Shown: positions 23,582 to 32,148 of the stretch, one piece after another
How positions within the stretch are numbered: the stretch's first letter is position 1
Layout of the letters: the number at the start of each line of letters is the position of its first letter
Origin: SIG701 sp045123975
GTDB taxonomy: Bacteria > Bacillota > Clostridia > Oscillospirales > CAG-272
Length of the DNA: 32,148 nt
Assembly: GCA_045123975.1 (NCBI GenBank)
Contig: JBGVKV010000069.1
Location: 1-32,148, forward strand
Reading direction: 5' to 3'
Translations under genes and position numbers: made by a program
Notes under the pieces: generated by a model
What the model was told of the DNA's origin: nothing
What the model saw: only the letters and a program-made list of their open reading frames with translations
Database searches by the model: none

Positions 23582-25407
23582 ACTGTCACCTCCGCGTAAT
23601 TCTCTGCCTGATGGCGGAACATCTCAGCATATCGGCCGTTCAACTCCATCAGTTCCCTATGAGTGCCGGCCTCGGCAACTTCTCCGTTTTCCATAAGATA
23701 AATTCGATCAGCAGACACAGCCGAGGACAAGCGGTGGGAGATGAATATCATACCGCAATCCCGGCATGCCTCACTCATTCTTTCGTACATCTCGTGCTCC
23801 GCTATAGGATCCAGAGCACTGGAGGGCTCATCCAGAATAACAAAGCGATTGCTCTTGGAATACACGTGAGCGATGGCCAACTTCTGCTGCTCACCGCCGG
23901 ACATCTGCATACCGTTCGGATCAAATTCTTTCGTCATCACGGTGTTTTCGCCATTTTCAAAGTCTTTCACCTTCTCATACAGGCCGCTCTTTTTCAAGGA
24001 TTCTGTGATAACCTCATCATCCTCCTGAGTGCGGGGGCGCAGGAGCACATTCTCCGCCACAGGCAAGGCAAAGAGGTGAAAGTCCTGCATAACAGCAGAG
24101 AAGGTATCCCGGTATTCCTGCAAAGCGAAGTCGGATATTTTCACACCGCCGTATGTAATTTCACCCTCCGCGTCGTACAAACGCAAGAGAAGTTTAACCA
24201 GCGTGGTTTTACCGGCGCCATTGTGACCCACGATGGCGATTTTTTCTTTTTCCCCAAACCGCATGGAGATATTACGCAGAGTATATCCCTCAGCCCCTTC
24301 ATACCGGAAGGAGACATTGTTCAAAACGATATCTCCGCCCTCAGGCAGCGGCTTGTCGCCGTCGGTAATTTTGGGGGCATAGTCTAGGAATTTCCGTAAA
24401 TTTTCAATATAGAGAGCATTGTCTTGGAAGCTTAGAAACGAATCGGAAAAGTTGTTTAGAGACTGCGCAACCGTACTAATGGAATCCACCACGACCACAC
24501 AGTCTCCGTATCCCATAGTACCTGCACCAAGTGTCTTCCAGATAGCGTATGTAGTTGCGCTCAATGGAGTCAGCAAATTAAGACACTCCACCTTCAGATA
24601 GTTTAGCGTAGCCACCCGGAAACCGTACTTTTTTATGATGCCAATCACACGGTTGCCGGAATCCCGGAATCGCTCCAGCATTAATCCCGGCATATTGGAA
24701 AGCCGCATTTCTTTGGCATAATCAGACAGATAAAAGGTACGCCGGGTATACTCCTTACGCCGATTCGCCGCGGTCATTTCCATTTTCCTGTTGTATGCAA
24801 TTTTGTTCGCAACCGCAGTAATCGGAAAACAAAGCAGAGGGAACAACGCAAAGAGCAGCAATATAGGATCAATGGCAACGAGCAATCCAAAATTGGCTGA
24901 AAAGCTGGTAATTACATAAACAATATTCACTATAGAATTCATTACAGCTTGAGCACGGGATGTACATTCATCTATGGCTTTGACATACGTATCGTAATAC
25001 TCCGAATTCTCATAGCAGCCCAGCTCCACTTGAGCCGCCTTCTCGTAAACCACTTTACGAATGTCGTTCGTTAGTTGGCAGTTTTTGACGTAATATATTT
25101 TACTATAGAAAAACGATTGACTCCAAAACAAAACAAGTCTGGCAGCAAGACACACCAAAACAAATACCGCAATACTGGAAAAGCTCTTTCCTTCTGCGAT
25201 TCCATTCAAGGCATAGCGAAGCATATACGTGTATGTCAAAAACGAGGTAACTGCTTCCAGTACAGCAAAAATTATTTCACAGGCCAGCAGCCCCGGCACA
25301 CTGCGATGTACCATCCGCAGCACAAAAATATTATTCGATATGATTCGCCGAATGGGCATTTTTATCTTATCGGATTCTTTCTTCTTAAACAATTGAGAAA
25401 GTTTCAT
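23578..25407 (-). CDS. ABC exporter, fused permease-ATPase (first subunit)
   Basis: A 609-residue half-transporter: membrane domain ~25-340 and ATPase domain with Walker A VGHNGAGKTT at ~393-402, AVMQDFHLFA, signature MSGGEQQ (first residue Met rather than Leu), Walker B FVILDEP and ISHRLS. It shares DYAKEMR with the downstream subunit, showing the two are paralogues. A GGAGG lies about 14 bases before the ATG. The 97-base gap to the upstream lipoprotein gene holds no terminator, so the genes are probably co-transcribed. The partner of the 21785 gene; substrate not predictable, though pairing with a secreted metallopeptidase suggests a peptide or lipopeptide. Confidence 0.93.
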   Translation of the reverse strand: MKLSQLFKKKESDKIKMPIRRIISNNIFVLRMVHRSVPGLLACEIIFAVLEAVTSFLTYTYMLRYALNGIAEGKSFSSIAVFVLVCLAARLVLFWSQSFFYSKIYYVKNCQLTNDIRKVVYEKAAQVELGCYENSEYYDTYVKAIDECTSRAQAVMNSIVNIVYVITSFSANFGLLVAIDPILLLFALFPLLCFPITAVANKIAYNRKMEMTAANRRKEYTRRTFYLSDYAKEMRLSNMPGLMLERFRDSGNRVIGIIKKYGFRVATLNYLKVECLNLLTPLSATTYAIWKTLGAGTMGYGDCVVVVDSISTVAQSLNNFSDSFLSFQDNALYIENLRKFLDYAPKITDGDKPLPEGGDIVLNNVSFRYEGAEGYTLRNISMRFGEKEKIAIVGHNGAGKTTLVKLLLRLYDAEGEITYGGVKISDFALQEYRDTFSAVMQDFHLFALPVAENVLLRPRTQEDDEVITESLKKSGLYEKVKDFENGENTVMTKEFDPNGMQMSGGEQQKLAIAHVYSKSNRFVILDEPSSALDPIAEHEMYERMSEACRDCGMIFISHRLSSAVSADRIYLMENGEVAEAGTHRELMELNGRYAEMFRHQAENYAEVTV

Positions 25408-25504
25408 ATTGTCTCTTTATACCTCCGTAATGGTTCTCCTGGTTGCAGCATATCACCGCAATGAGGAAATGTAAAGGGAGCGTTAGTTGAACGAGCCCCA
25501 CTTT

Positions 25505-26806
25505 TCACGTGAGGTATTCCAGCCACTCCGTTTTCAGTTCTTCATACGCTTTTCCAAGGTTTGCAGCTATATCCTGTGTGTGATATGCTTCAAAAACATT
25601 CTCGATGCCATATGTATCGGCAAGATAAATCACCAATGAGGTGGCCTGCGCATAGGTCAAATCCCCCCCAAATCCGGTATGTTTTTTCTTGTTGATCGTC
25701 TTATATATTTCCCCGAGCGTTGTATTCTTTATTGTATCCAGCTCCAATTTGGCCACGGTATCCATATACAAACGCATATCGAAACTCTCTATGCGATCCA
25801 ATTTTCCACCGTTGGCGATATACTGTTTATAGATCTCAATATAGCTTTGGGCATATAGGTCCCCCGCTTCTGCGCGCTCATTGAAATAACCGCGTTGCGC
25901 CATCGTCAGAAGCTGAATATAGCTCGTGGTGATCTGGTCATTAAACCCCAGATAGCGGCCAAAATAATTGCAGATTCCCTCGCTCAGCCAAATATGTTTA
26001 TCTTCCCGAATGCCCATAGCATGTACCGCTTCGTGCAGTGCTGAGGTAGAATCATTGATATACATATTGCCGGACGGATAGCTGGTGATAGAGGCTGTAC
26101 TGCCATCAAATGTCATGTAGTAATCAAAAGCCCGTTCTGTATCCAGCCCTTTATCCAATCCGTTATCCTTCAAATGTTGGATCATCTTGTGCAAACCGGT
26201 AGTATTATAATATAGAAATGCATGATACTGTGATGGAGCACCTACTCCAAAATCTTTGAAATAATACGTCACACGATCAAATGCGATGATGTATTGATAT
26301 GTACTGTTCGATGAAAACTCCATCGATGCAAGCAGTGTTTCCACCGCCGGAGACTGGGTATAGGCAATATCCAATCCCAGAGATTGCAGATAGGCAGTTT
26401 TGTATTCAATACGTTTGTCCATATCGAGCAATGCTTCGCTGCCGTAGTTTTCGTAAATAAAACGGAACAGCGCTGCCGCCACTGTGGATGATTTTTCCTG
26501 ATCGTAAGTGAAAAAATGATCGTATAAGGTCAAATATGTTAAATTTGCAGGATTTCCAAAAAACTCCTTGAGATTCTGTGCTTCGTCCCCACGTTCATAC
26601 GCATCAAGTCCGTATGTTAGCCATTCTTCGCCGCATTCGCGGACGGCCGCAAACGGGTCTTCTTGCAATACAGTTGTATCTGCCACAGTACTATCAATGG
26701 GATCTGTATCCAGTGGTTGCGTACTGACAGAATCTGTGTGCGTACAGGCGCAGAGTAACACGGCAAGGACTAAAAGCGTAGGCAAGATTATATGCTTACT
26801 ATTCAT
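25505..26806 (-). CDS. Lipoprotein with gluzincin-type zinc metallopeptidase motif
   Basis: A 433-residue exported lipoprotein. The signal peptide ends in the lipobox LCAC with the lipidated Cys21, followed by a Thr/Asp/Ser-rich linker (~22-50). The zinc motif HEAVH is at 258-262 and is followed by WLSEG with Glu276, the arrangement of the peptidase-MA-like gluzincins; the C-terminal ~150 residues are helical. It should sit on the outer face of the membrane and cleave peptides or proteins. It starts 13 bases after the membrane-protein gene and has AAAGGTGA upstream, so it is the second gene of the operon. I do not recognise a named family; physiological target unknown. Confidence 0.85.
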   Translation of the reverse strand: MNSKHIILPTLLVLAVLLCACTHTDSVSTQPLDTDPIDSTVADTTVLQEDPFAAVRECGEEWLTYGLDAYERGDEAQNLKEFFGNPANLTYLTLYDHFFTYDQEKSSTVAAALFRFIYENYGSEALLDMDKRIEYKTAYLQSLGLDIAYTQSPAVETLLASMEFSSNSTYQYIIAFDRVTYYFKDFGVGAPSQYHAFLYYNTTGLHKMIQHLKDNGLDKGLDTERAFDYYMTFDGSTASITSYPSGNMYINDSTSALHEAVHAMGIREDKHIWLSEGICNYFGRYLGFNDQITTSYIQLLTMAQRGYFNERAEAGDLYAQSYIEIYKQYIANGGKLDRIESFDMRLYMDTVAKLELDTIKNTTLGEIYKTINKKKHTGFGGDLTYAQATSLVIYLADTYGIENVFEAYHTQDIAANLGKAYEELKTEWLEYLT

Positions 26807-26819
26807 AGAAGATCACCTT

Positions 26820-27398
26820 TCATTTTTTAAATACATTTTCTCTTTTTCTGCACCGATTCTTCTCCCAGTGGGCATGTGCCATTTTCAAACAGAATACATA
26901 CAAGCCGGCAACGTACAGCATCCAAACAATAGCGCCTGCTACTTGTACGACTGAGTTCTGTATCACATAATTGGGGACAAAATCGATGAAGAACGAGACA
27001 GACACCAACACGAAGGACGCCCCTGTTTTTCCCATAACGGCAGGAGGAACAACCGCAATCACTCCGGTGGCAATGACAAGAAATATTGCTTCCGGCTTGG
27101 CGTATTTTTTCAGGTGTTGAAGAAGCAATTCTTTTTCCGTTATTTCCTGCTCAGTGGCTTTCAAGTAAAACATTTTATAATCCCCATTGCCAAGAAAATA
27201 TATTTTATAAAAGGGGAAAACGAAGCCAAGCGTCATGCTCAAATCAAACACCAAATCTCTCCACATTCGGTGATCCGCACTTTCATAAACCAAAGATCTA
27301 ACCAGTGTGTTGGCTAACAGCATGCAGACAAATGCTATACTGAACACGGCAAAATTCGACAAAAAGAAGCGAAACAATCAGCTAAAGAAGTCTTTCAT
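26820..27398 (-). pseudogene. Four-helix membrane protein with TGA at codon 7
   Basis: From TTG 27377 the frame encodes 185 residues with four hydrophobic segments (about 5-25, 42-60, 95-112, 120-170 as two helices) and a basic end (KNRCRKREN). No family recognised. The natural start appears to be ATG 27398: GGAGG (27410-27406) sits seven bases upstream, and the frame reads ATG AAA GAC TTC TTT AGC, then TGA, then TTG TTT CGC, in register with the long frame. A TGG-to-TGA change at codon 7 would explain this. Translation might restart at the TTG, otherwise the gene is broken. It is the first gene of the operon from promoter 27473-27445 and is followed at 13 bases by the lipoprotein gene. Confidence 0.75.
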
Positions 27399-27444
27399 AG
27401 CATTACCTCCTGTTATCAGTAACACATTTCTATTTTCTAAAATG

Positions 27445-27473
27445 ATTATACAATAATCACCAAATGTTGTCAA
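27445..27473 (-). promoter_or_regulatory. Perfect-consensus promoter of the metallopeptidase-ABC operon
   Basis: Minus-strand TTGACA (27473-27468), 17 bp, TATAAT (27450-27445). Divergent from the regulator promoter 60 bases away, so one regulator could control both. Confidence 0.92.
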
Positions 27474-27532
27474 GAACAGATTAGCATTCCATACAAATCA
27501 CCTGGAATTCTACAGGCAATGCGGAGAATCCC

Positions 27533-27561
27533 TTGACTATTTTTAAGATGAATGTTACAAT
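27533..27561 (+). promoter_or_regulatory. Promoter of the winged-helix regulator
   Basis: TTGACT (27533-27538), 17 bp, TACAAT (27556-27561). It lies over an apparent upstream ATG and shows that translation starts at the TTG 27587. Confidence 0.85.
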
Positions 27562-27586
27562 ACTTATTGAAACAGAGGTGATTACG

Positions 27587-28648
27587 TTGAAGAGCATTCG
27601 ATTTTTGAAAGATCCTGGCTACACCTACGATCTTCTCTATATCTTCATCCATTATTTTAACAGAGAATATGTTTTAGCCAACTTTTCCAATTTTAATAAA
27701 TATACCGAAGACGTCCGTTTTTCCGAAAAAATGCTGGAGGAGTTCACTGATATCCCGGAGGAATTGCGTCTTTTCTTCCACATCGATGACAATCCCCTCA
27801 CCGTTATTACGGAATTTTACTATAAACCCCACCGTGACGATTTCTTGAAGGGAACCTATAGCTTGGCTACCATTCAGAATGAACTGATGAATTACGATCA
27901 AGTTGTTATGAATGTACTGCGGCACTACTTTCGGAACGAGCCTGCGGAAACCATGCAAAAATGCAAGGAATCCCTCCCTGCCGCCAATGCGCTGATCAAA
28001 AACTCCTCACTGGATACCCGTGTAAAAAGTGCTCTGTACTCGTTTTTAATCGATCCTATTCCTGTAATCCAGCGCTTGTCCCACGAGTTGATGGCCAAGG
28101 AATTCCTGCTCTCCAAGCAATATGAGAAGAATTCTGCCTTGATGCGCTCACTGCAGGAGAACTTCGATTTCCTCGATTTTGCTGAGAAATTAAGGATGGA
28201 CCCCCAGAGTTCCACCGACATTGACATATATGATGAAGTGGTCGTCACGTTTTGTTATAATCACAAGAACCACTTATGCACGTATTTTTTTAAGGATACG
28301 GTCTTGGTCGTTATGGGGCACGATTACATCGACACCTTGCAATACCTGATCGACAAAAAATACACTCCCAAGCTGAACGAGTTCGGCACGGCGGTATCTG
28401 AGGAAAACCGGGCGGCCATCCTGCGATTTCTTCACGAAAAAGGAGAGGCATCCATCAAGGAAGTGGAACAAGCCCTGCATTTGGCAGGCACCAATGCCTA
28501 CTACCACCTGAATCTCATGATACGCGCCGAACTGATAAAAACCCGCAACAGCGGAAGAAAGATTATGTACAGTATCAATCATCAATACTTTACAGCACTG
28601 ATCGATGTGTTAAAAAATTACTGCGACGATGCCCCAAAAAAGCAATAA
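27587..28648 (+). CDS. ArsR-like winged-helix transcriptional regulator with a large N-terminal domain
   Basis: A 353-residue protein started at TTG 27587, six bases after AGAGGTG; in-frame codons further upstream lie in the promoter. The last ~80 residues form a winged helix (ENRAAILRFLHEKGEASIKEVEQAL, then GTNAYYHLNLMIRAELIKTR and the wing SGRKIMYSIN), like ArsR-type regulators. The N-terminal ~270 residues are helical and of no recognised family, perhaps a ligand-binding part. It is divergent from the membrane protein/metallopeptidase/ABC operon, whose promoter it probably controls, and ends in its own terminator. ArsR-like refers to fold only; no metal-binding Cys cluster is seen. Confidence 0.8.
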   Translation: MKSIRFLKDPGYTYDLLYIFIHYFNREYVLANFSNFNKYTEDVRFSEKMLEEFTDIPEELRLFFHIDDNPLTVITEFYYKPHRDDFLKGTYSLATIQNELMNYDQVVMNVLRHYFRNEPAETMQKCKESLPAANALIKNSSLDTRVKSALYSFLIDPIPVIQRLSHELMAKEFLLSKQYEKNSALMRSLQENFDFLDFAEKLRMDPQSSTDIDIYDEVVVTFCYNHKNHLCTYFFKDTVLVVMGHDYIDTLQYLIDKKYTPKLNEFGTAVSEENRAAILRFLHEKGEASIKEVEQALHLAGTNAYYHLNLMIRAELIKTRNSGRKIMYSINHQYFTALIDVLKNYCDDAPKKQ

Positions 28649-28678
28649 CTCGCCCCAATGGAAGAAACATACATAAGC

Positions 28679-28727
28679 AGCAAATCCGAACTATTTCGTA
28701 AATCGAAAATGGTTCGGATTTGCTTTT
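28679..28727 (+). terminator. Terminator of the regulator gene
   Basis: A 13-bp perfect stem (28679-28691 with 28712-28724) with an inner ATTTCG/CGAAAAT stem and a short T run. Confidence 0.85.
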
Positions 28728-28743
28728 GAATCATAATATAGAT

Positions 28744-28780
28744 ACCGCCGGAAGCAACCATGAAGGATGCTTCCGGCGGT
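28744..28780 (-). terminator. Hairpin at the end of the sigma-fusion gene
   Basis: A perfect 13-bp stem (28744-28756 with 28768-28780, ACCGCCGGAAGCA/TGCTTCCGGCGGT), eight bases past the sigma-fusion stop. The T tract on the minus strand is poor, so it may mainly protect the transcript end. A related GC-rich hairpin occurs at 32079-32113. Confidence 0.65.
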
Positions 28781-28787
28781 GTTGCTG

Positions 28788-31700
28788 TTATTCTTTTTCA
28801 GCCATTTTCTTTGCCCGTTCGATGTATTTCTTGAAACGCTCCTCGTTGCGAACGGGATTGAACCATTCCCAACCGCGCGGTGCGGTCATACCATAGTACA
28901 TAAGGTCACAAGTTCCTTCAAACAAGTGATCGTAAGTGATAGGTTCTATTGTATCATCGGGAAGTCTGATTTGCCCTTTACCCTTTACAACCTTAATACC
29001 ACCATAAATCAGAGGATCACCTACGTCCATTTCAGTACCATCGGGAATACTATCCCATTTGGGATATGCTTCAAAGGCTTTTTCAAGCCACTCATATCCT
29101 TCCTCTTTCTTTCCGCAGCCAAACAGGGCACACGCGGTACGGAAGCTTGTGCTTGCATAATGCCCGAGCCAAGCATCGGGGACGAAACCATCGCCAAGTC
29201 CTTCCATTATTTTCAGACGATACTTATTCCAAGCTACCGCTTTTTCTTGCGCAGCCCAATATCTCGACGGGCGACCAAAGAAATGACACAACAGATGGAA
29301 ATTGTTAACGTCGTGGCAAAGGCGGCTTTCTTTATGTTTACCTGCATCCCATAAACGATCTTCTACAACCTCTGCTTCGATTGCGCTGTATTGTGTTATG
29401 GGCGGCGGAAGTTCACGAATACCCGTGCGATCTGCAAATATAACAATATCTCCGTCCTCATCAGCCACATAAGCATATTCTACCGCGCCCACAAATCCGT
29501 CGGTCAGATCGAGTGCATCATATCGACGTACAAGACCGTCAGCAAGAGGCATAAATCCTTCGCCAACACCTTCGTAAGAGGTCAACTCGTAAACTGCAGT
29601 TCTTGCACCACCGCAATATTCATTCTCGGTACGAACGATTCCGATTCCTTCGGCAAAATAGTAAACCTTCTTACCTCCACGATATGACCATCCATCTGCC
29701 ATACCGCCGATATCAAGACAAAGCTTGAAGCAGTTCTCAAAGGTTCCGGCTTTCGTGGTAATCGTTCCGCCATTCTCGCAGATAATTTGCGTTCTTACAT
29801 CGCGCGACCACTTTGTGTATTCAATGATGGGTGTTGCTCCAACACACCACTCATCCGACCAAATGCAGTTCGTTGCATCCTGCAAAATTCCCAAAATATC
29901 ATTATAAAGAATGGGATCTTCCGCAGTGCCCATACTACCCGTATTCTTCCATTCAAACGACCAACGATAGTTATGAGAAAAATAGAGGGTATCTTTTTTC
30001 TTCTGAGCTACATTTTTCGAAAAGAAGTTCCAATGACCGGTTGCCGTGTATTCGGAATTAAAGGTTGTATCGGTAGAAAGTATTCGTCTTGCAACCGATG
30101 CTGCAGCCTTTGTATGTGCCTTTTCCATCGGCGTCACAGCAAGTTGCTCTGCACGTTCGATGGCAGGATAAACGTCACAGATGAACTCTCTGCCTTTCTT
30201 TTCATCACAATAGTCACATCGTATCTGACCGATCATTTCAAGCCAAGAATTATCATTGTACTTGTGACGAATCAAATTCTCCCACGAGGAAATGATAACT
30301 TTTTCATCATTTGCAAAAGATACGGTAAATATCAACTCCGAAGTAATTGATTCGGGATCGTGTCCGGAAACATATTCCCACGTGTTGCCCGCATCAAACG
30401 GCAACAAGCCTTTTTGAGTTTTGACATGATAGTCCTTGAGCAAATAAGATTCCGTTATGCCATCGTTTGTATGATCGTGTCTTACGATTCCAATGCCGTC
30501 CTTGTAGTAACTCTTGAATATCGACTTTCCATCATCATCCCAAAGCTTTGTGATCCAAAGTTGACAATTTTCAAATTTGCCGCATGGTGTTTCCACAGTT
30601 TCGCTGTCTGAAACAAAGGAAAGTGTCGCTCCGTCAGTACCCACAAAAGTTTCTCCGAGAGAAATATCCGCAAAGAATTTTCCGTCACACCTTGATGAAC
30701 CGCGGAATATGTGCCTTACGGTTCTATCAATTGAATTCATGTATCCTTCGCCAAATCCTTCGCTGTTCCAAAAGCAAAGATTGTTATTAATCAATCTGTA
30801 TTCTTCAGCATTTGCTCCTATAAGGTATCGTTTTTCACTTTTATCCTTATAGTCCGATGCAAGTATTTCTTCCATCTTTCGTGCGTAAGGCACAAGAATA
30901 CAGTAAGCATCCTCTTTTGAGAGAATTGTTTCTACCTTGTCATATGCGGCGCGCCCATCCTCTACCTTTCCCTCGCGGAAAAGATTATAGCCAAGCCAAA
31001 ACCACTCACGTCCAAGAGCCTTCACAAATCCCGCTTTATCAAGACGAGGAATTTGTTTGTCGCGAATAAAGTCAATGCGAGCTCCACCATATACTTTGGA
31101 ATCCTCGCGAGCCACGATAAAAGTCATTACCTCCTCGTTCTTACCTTCCATAGCGGCATCGGCAATGCGAGCAAACAACGCATCGTTCTTCTCGCCGGGA
31201 AGCCACCACCAGCCGCGCATCAGCACATCTGCGAGCGCGTACTGCTTTTCTCTGCATTCGGGAAGTTCTTCTACCTCACGAAGCACTTCCTTGTATACCT
31301 TTTCAAAACCGCTCTTGTCATTCTTGACCTGCCATGATTTCAGTTCTTCCACTTTCTTCATAACACGCACGACAAGAGTATCACTATACTTTTCATTCAT
31401 TGCGCAAAGTTCCTTTCTGATTCGTTTTCTGCCATCGTGAAGCTGCCACTTGACCGTTCCCTCGGAAATCCGCATCCGGTCTGCGATTTCCGCGATAGAA
31501 AGATCCTCAAAGTAGTGCAGATGAATAATCTGCCGTACCTTCTCGGGCAGCTTCTCCAGGCTTTTGTCAACCTCGTATCGCTCCTCGGACAGCGCATACA
31601 GCTCAGCCGGATTTGCTGCTCCGTCGTCAGAGATATCCAGGTTTTCCACCACATCAAACGGAAGAAAGCTGCGGTATCTGGTGATCATGTTCATCGCACA

Positions 31701-31946
31701 GTTCTTAGCAATGCGGCACACCCAGGAAGCATACTTTTTCGCATCCTGCAAAGTATTCAACTTCATCCAGGCCGTAACAAAGGCATCCTGGGCGGCGTCT
31801 TCCGCCATAAAATGGCTTTTGGTAATGGACATCGCGGAGGAAACAACTGCTTTTTGATACCGTATGACCAAAACCTCATATGCCTTTTGCTCGCCAGCGA
31901 GTGTAAGCATTACCAAAGTTTCATCCGATTCATTATGATAGTACAT
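28788..31946 (-). CDS. ECF-type sigma factor fused to a ~870-residue C-terminal region
   Basis: A 1,052-residue protein. Residues ~1-185 are an ECF sigma factor: region 2 (DAAQDAFVTAW at ~51-60, YASWVCRIAKN) and region 4 (LPEKVRQIIHLHYFEDLS, IAEIADRMRISEGTVK helix-turn-helix). Ordinary ECF sigmas have ~160-200 residues. The rest begins with a helical part (~185-370) and continues as beta-rich sequence with repeated motifs: G[KT]FENC near 456-461 and 734-739, each followed ~25-30 residues later by YY..GIGIVR (480-489, 762-772), and three related Tyr/Leu/Gly segments (~381-414, 499-526, 784-810). No transmembrane helix or signal is seen. ATG 31946 has AAAGGAG seven bases upstream. No anti-sigma gene is adjacent; the extension may sense a ligand or replace one. 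Confidence 0.88.
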   Translation of the reverse strand: MYYHNESDETLVMLTLAGEQKAYEVLVIRYQKAVVSSAMSITKSHFMAEDAAQDAFVTAWMKLNTLQDAKKYASWVCRIAKNCAMNMITRYRSFLPFDVVENLDISDDGAANPAELYALSEERYEVDKSLEKLPEKVRQIIHLHYFEDLSIAEIADRMRISEGTVKWQLHDGRKRIRKELCAMNEKYSDTLVVRVMKKVEELKSWQVKNDKSGFEKVYKEVLREVEELPECREKQYALADVLMRGWWWLPGEKNDALFARIADAAMEGKNEEVMTFIVAREDSKVYGGARIDFIRDKQIPRLDKAGFVKALGREWFWLGYNLFREGKVEDGRAAYDKVETILSKEDAYCILVPYARKMEEILASDYKDKSEKRYLIGANAEEYRLINNNLCFWNSEGFGEGYMNSIDRTVRHIFRGSSRCDGKFFADISLGETFVGTDGATLSFVSDSETVETPCGKFENCQLWITKLWDDDGKSIFKSYYKDGIGIVRHDHTNDGITESYLLKDYHVKTQKGLLPFDAGNTWEYVSGHDPESITSELIFTVSFANDEKVIISSWENLIRHKYNDNSWLEMIGQIRCDYCDEKKGREFICDVYPAIERAEQLAVTPMEKAHTKAAASVARRILSTDTTFNSEYTATGHWNFFSKNVAQKKKDTLYFSHNYRWSFEWKNTGSMGTAEDPILYNDILGILQDATNCIWSDEWCVGATPIIEYTKWSRDVRTQIICENGGTITTKAGTFENCFKLCLDIGGMADGWSYRGGKKVYYFAEGIGIVRTENEYCGGARTAVYELTSYEGVGEGFMPLADGLVRRYDALDLTDGFVGAVEYAYVADEDGDIVIFADRTGIRELPPPITQYSAIEAEVVEDRLWDAGKHKESRLCHDVNNFHLLCHFFGRPSRYWAAQEKAVAWNKYRLKIMEGLGDGFVPDAWLGHYASTSFRTACALFGCGKKEEGYEWLEKAFEAYPKWDSIPDGTEMDVGDPLIYGGIKVVKGKGQIRLPDDTIEPITYDHLFEGTCDLMYYGMTAPRGWEWFNPVRNEERFKKYIERAKKMAEKE

Positions 31947-32040
31947 ATGCACTCTCCTTTCTTGGTGATCGGGAATTCCCATTCTTAAGCGCTTGTCTTT
32001 AAGACACAAATCAGAAGAAAAAGGTTGGGGACTTGAGATA

Positions 32041-32069
32041 ATTATATCAAAGTTTTTTTAATCCGTCTA
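32041..32069 (-). promoter_or_regulatory. Possible promoter of the sigma-fusion gene
   Basis: Minus-strand TAGACG (32069-32064), 17 bp, TATAAT (32046-32041). The leader carries the dyad TGTCTT-T-AAGACA (31994-32006) and a CTTAAGCGCTT stretch, possible operator sites. Confidence 0.6.
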
Positions 32070-32078
32070 TAAAAAAGT

Positions 32079-32117
32079 CCGCGGGAGCGGCCATTGCGGT
32101 TACTCCCGGCGGTGTTT
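32079..32117. terminator. GC-rich hairpin with T tract at the right edge
   Basis: CCG-GGGAG (32079-32087, one unpaired C) pairs with CTCCC-CGG (32103-32112), followed by TGTTTTT. It faces rightward-reading transcripts and carries A runs on the other side, so may end a gene to the right of the window. Confidence 0.6.
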
Positions 32118-32148
32118 TTATAAACCACATGCTAAAGAGCACACTCAA

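Noticed and set aside
25410..25457. A 15-codon frame overlapping the first ABC start, as a possible precursor peptide
   Set aside because: Very short, no leader or core-peptide features; better explained as the spacer before the ABC gene.
27378..27380. TGA read as an amino acid (recoded genetic code or selenocysteine)
   Set aside because: TGA serves as the stop of other genes here (e.g. rnr at 9097, hydrolase at 11872) and tryptophan is TGG; no selenocysteine element was recognised after it.

Overview
The window looks like a stretch of chromosome from an uncultured, fairly GC-rich gut-type Clostridia (Firmicutes). Supporting signs are a cysteine T-box leader on a cysE...cysS operon, a secG-rnr pair, AddA-type helicase-nuclease sequence, strong GGAGG ribosome binding sites, and sigma-A promoters with 17-bp spacers. 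The species cannot be named from the sequence.

Positions 1 to about 20,330 are GC-rich housekeeping sequence. In order: an in-frame chimera of a D-3-phosphoglycerate dehydrogenase-like N-terminus and an AddA C-terminus (2-1696); class II fructose-bisphosphate aldolase (minus); a YpsA/DUF1273-like protein (plus); NADP-isocitrate dehydrogenase and an aconitase-family hydratase (minus), together the citrate-to-2-oxoglutarate arm; a secreted or membrane-anchored M23-like protein lacking one zinc ligand; RNase R and SecG; a serine beta-lactamase-family hydrolase coupled to a GNAT acetyltransferase; the T-box, cysE, CPBP protease, cysS operon; a MATE transporter; a glycerol-1-phosphate dehydrogenase-like enzyme; and tRNA-Val(CAC). 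Two convergent gene ends carry tandem AACTCAT heptamers beside a terminator, and the acn-icd gap holds a nest of inverted repeats.

From the tRNA (20,324) to the right end the sequence is visibly AT-richer and looks accessory. After three hairpins and a broken gene remnant comes a leftward operon from a consensus promoter at 27,473-27,445: a four-helix membrane protein whose natural start is followed by a TGA at codon 7, a zinc-metallopeptidase lipoprotein (HEAVH), two paired ABC exporter subunits and a GNAT acetyltransferase. A winged-helix regulator is divergently transcribed from the same gap. The last gene (28,788-31,946, minus) encodes an ECF-type sigma factor fused to about 870 further residues with internally repeated beta-rich motifs.

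The strongest candidates for something undescribed are the giant ECF sigma fusion and the regulator/metallopeptidase/ABC-pair operon. The N-terminal chimera at the left edge and the repeat families at convergent gene ends also deserve checking.
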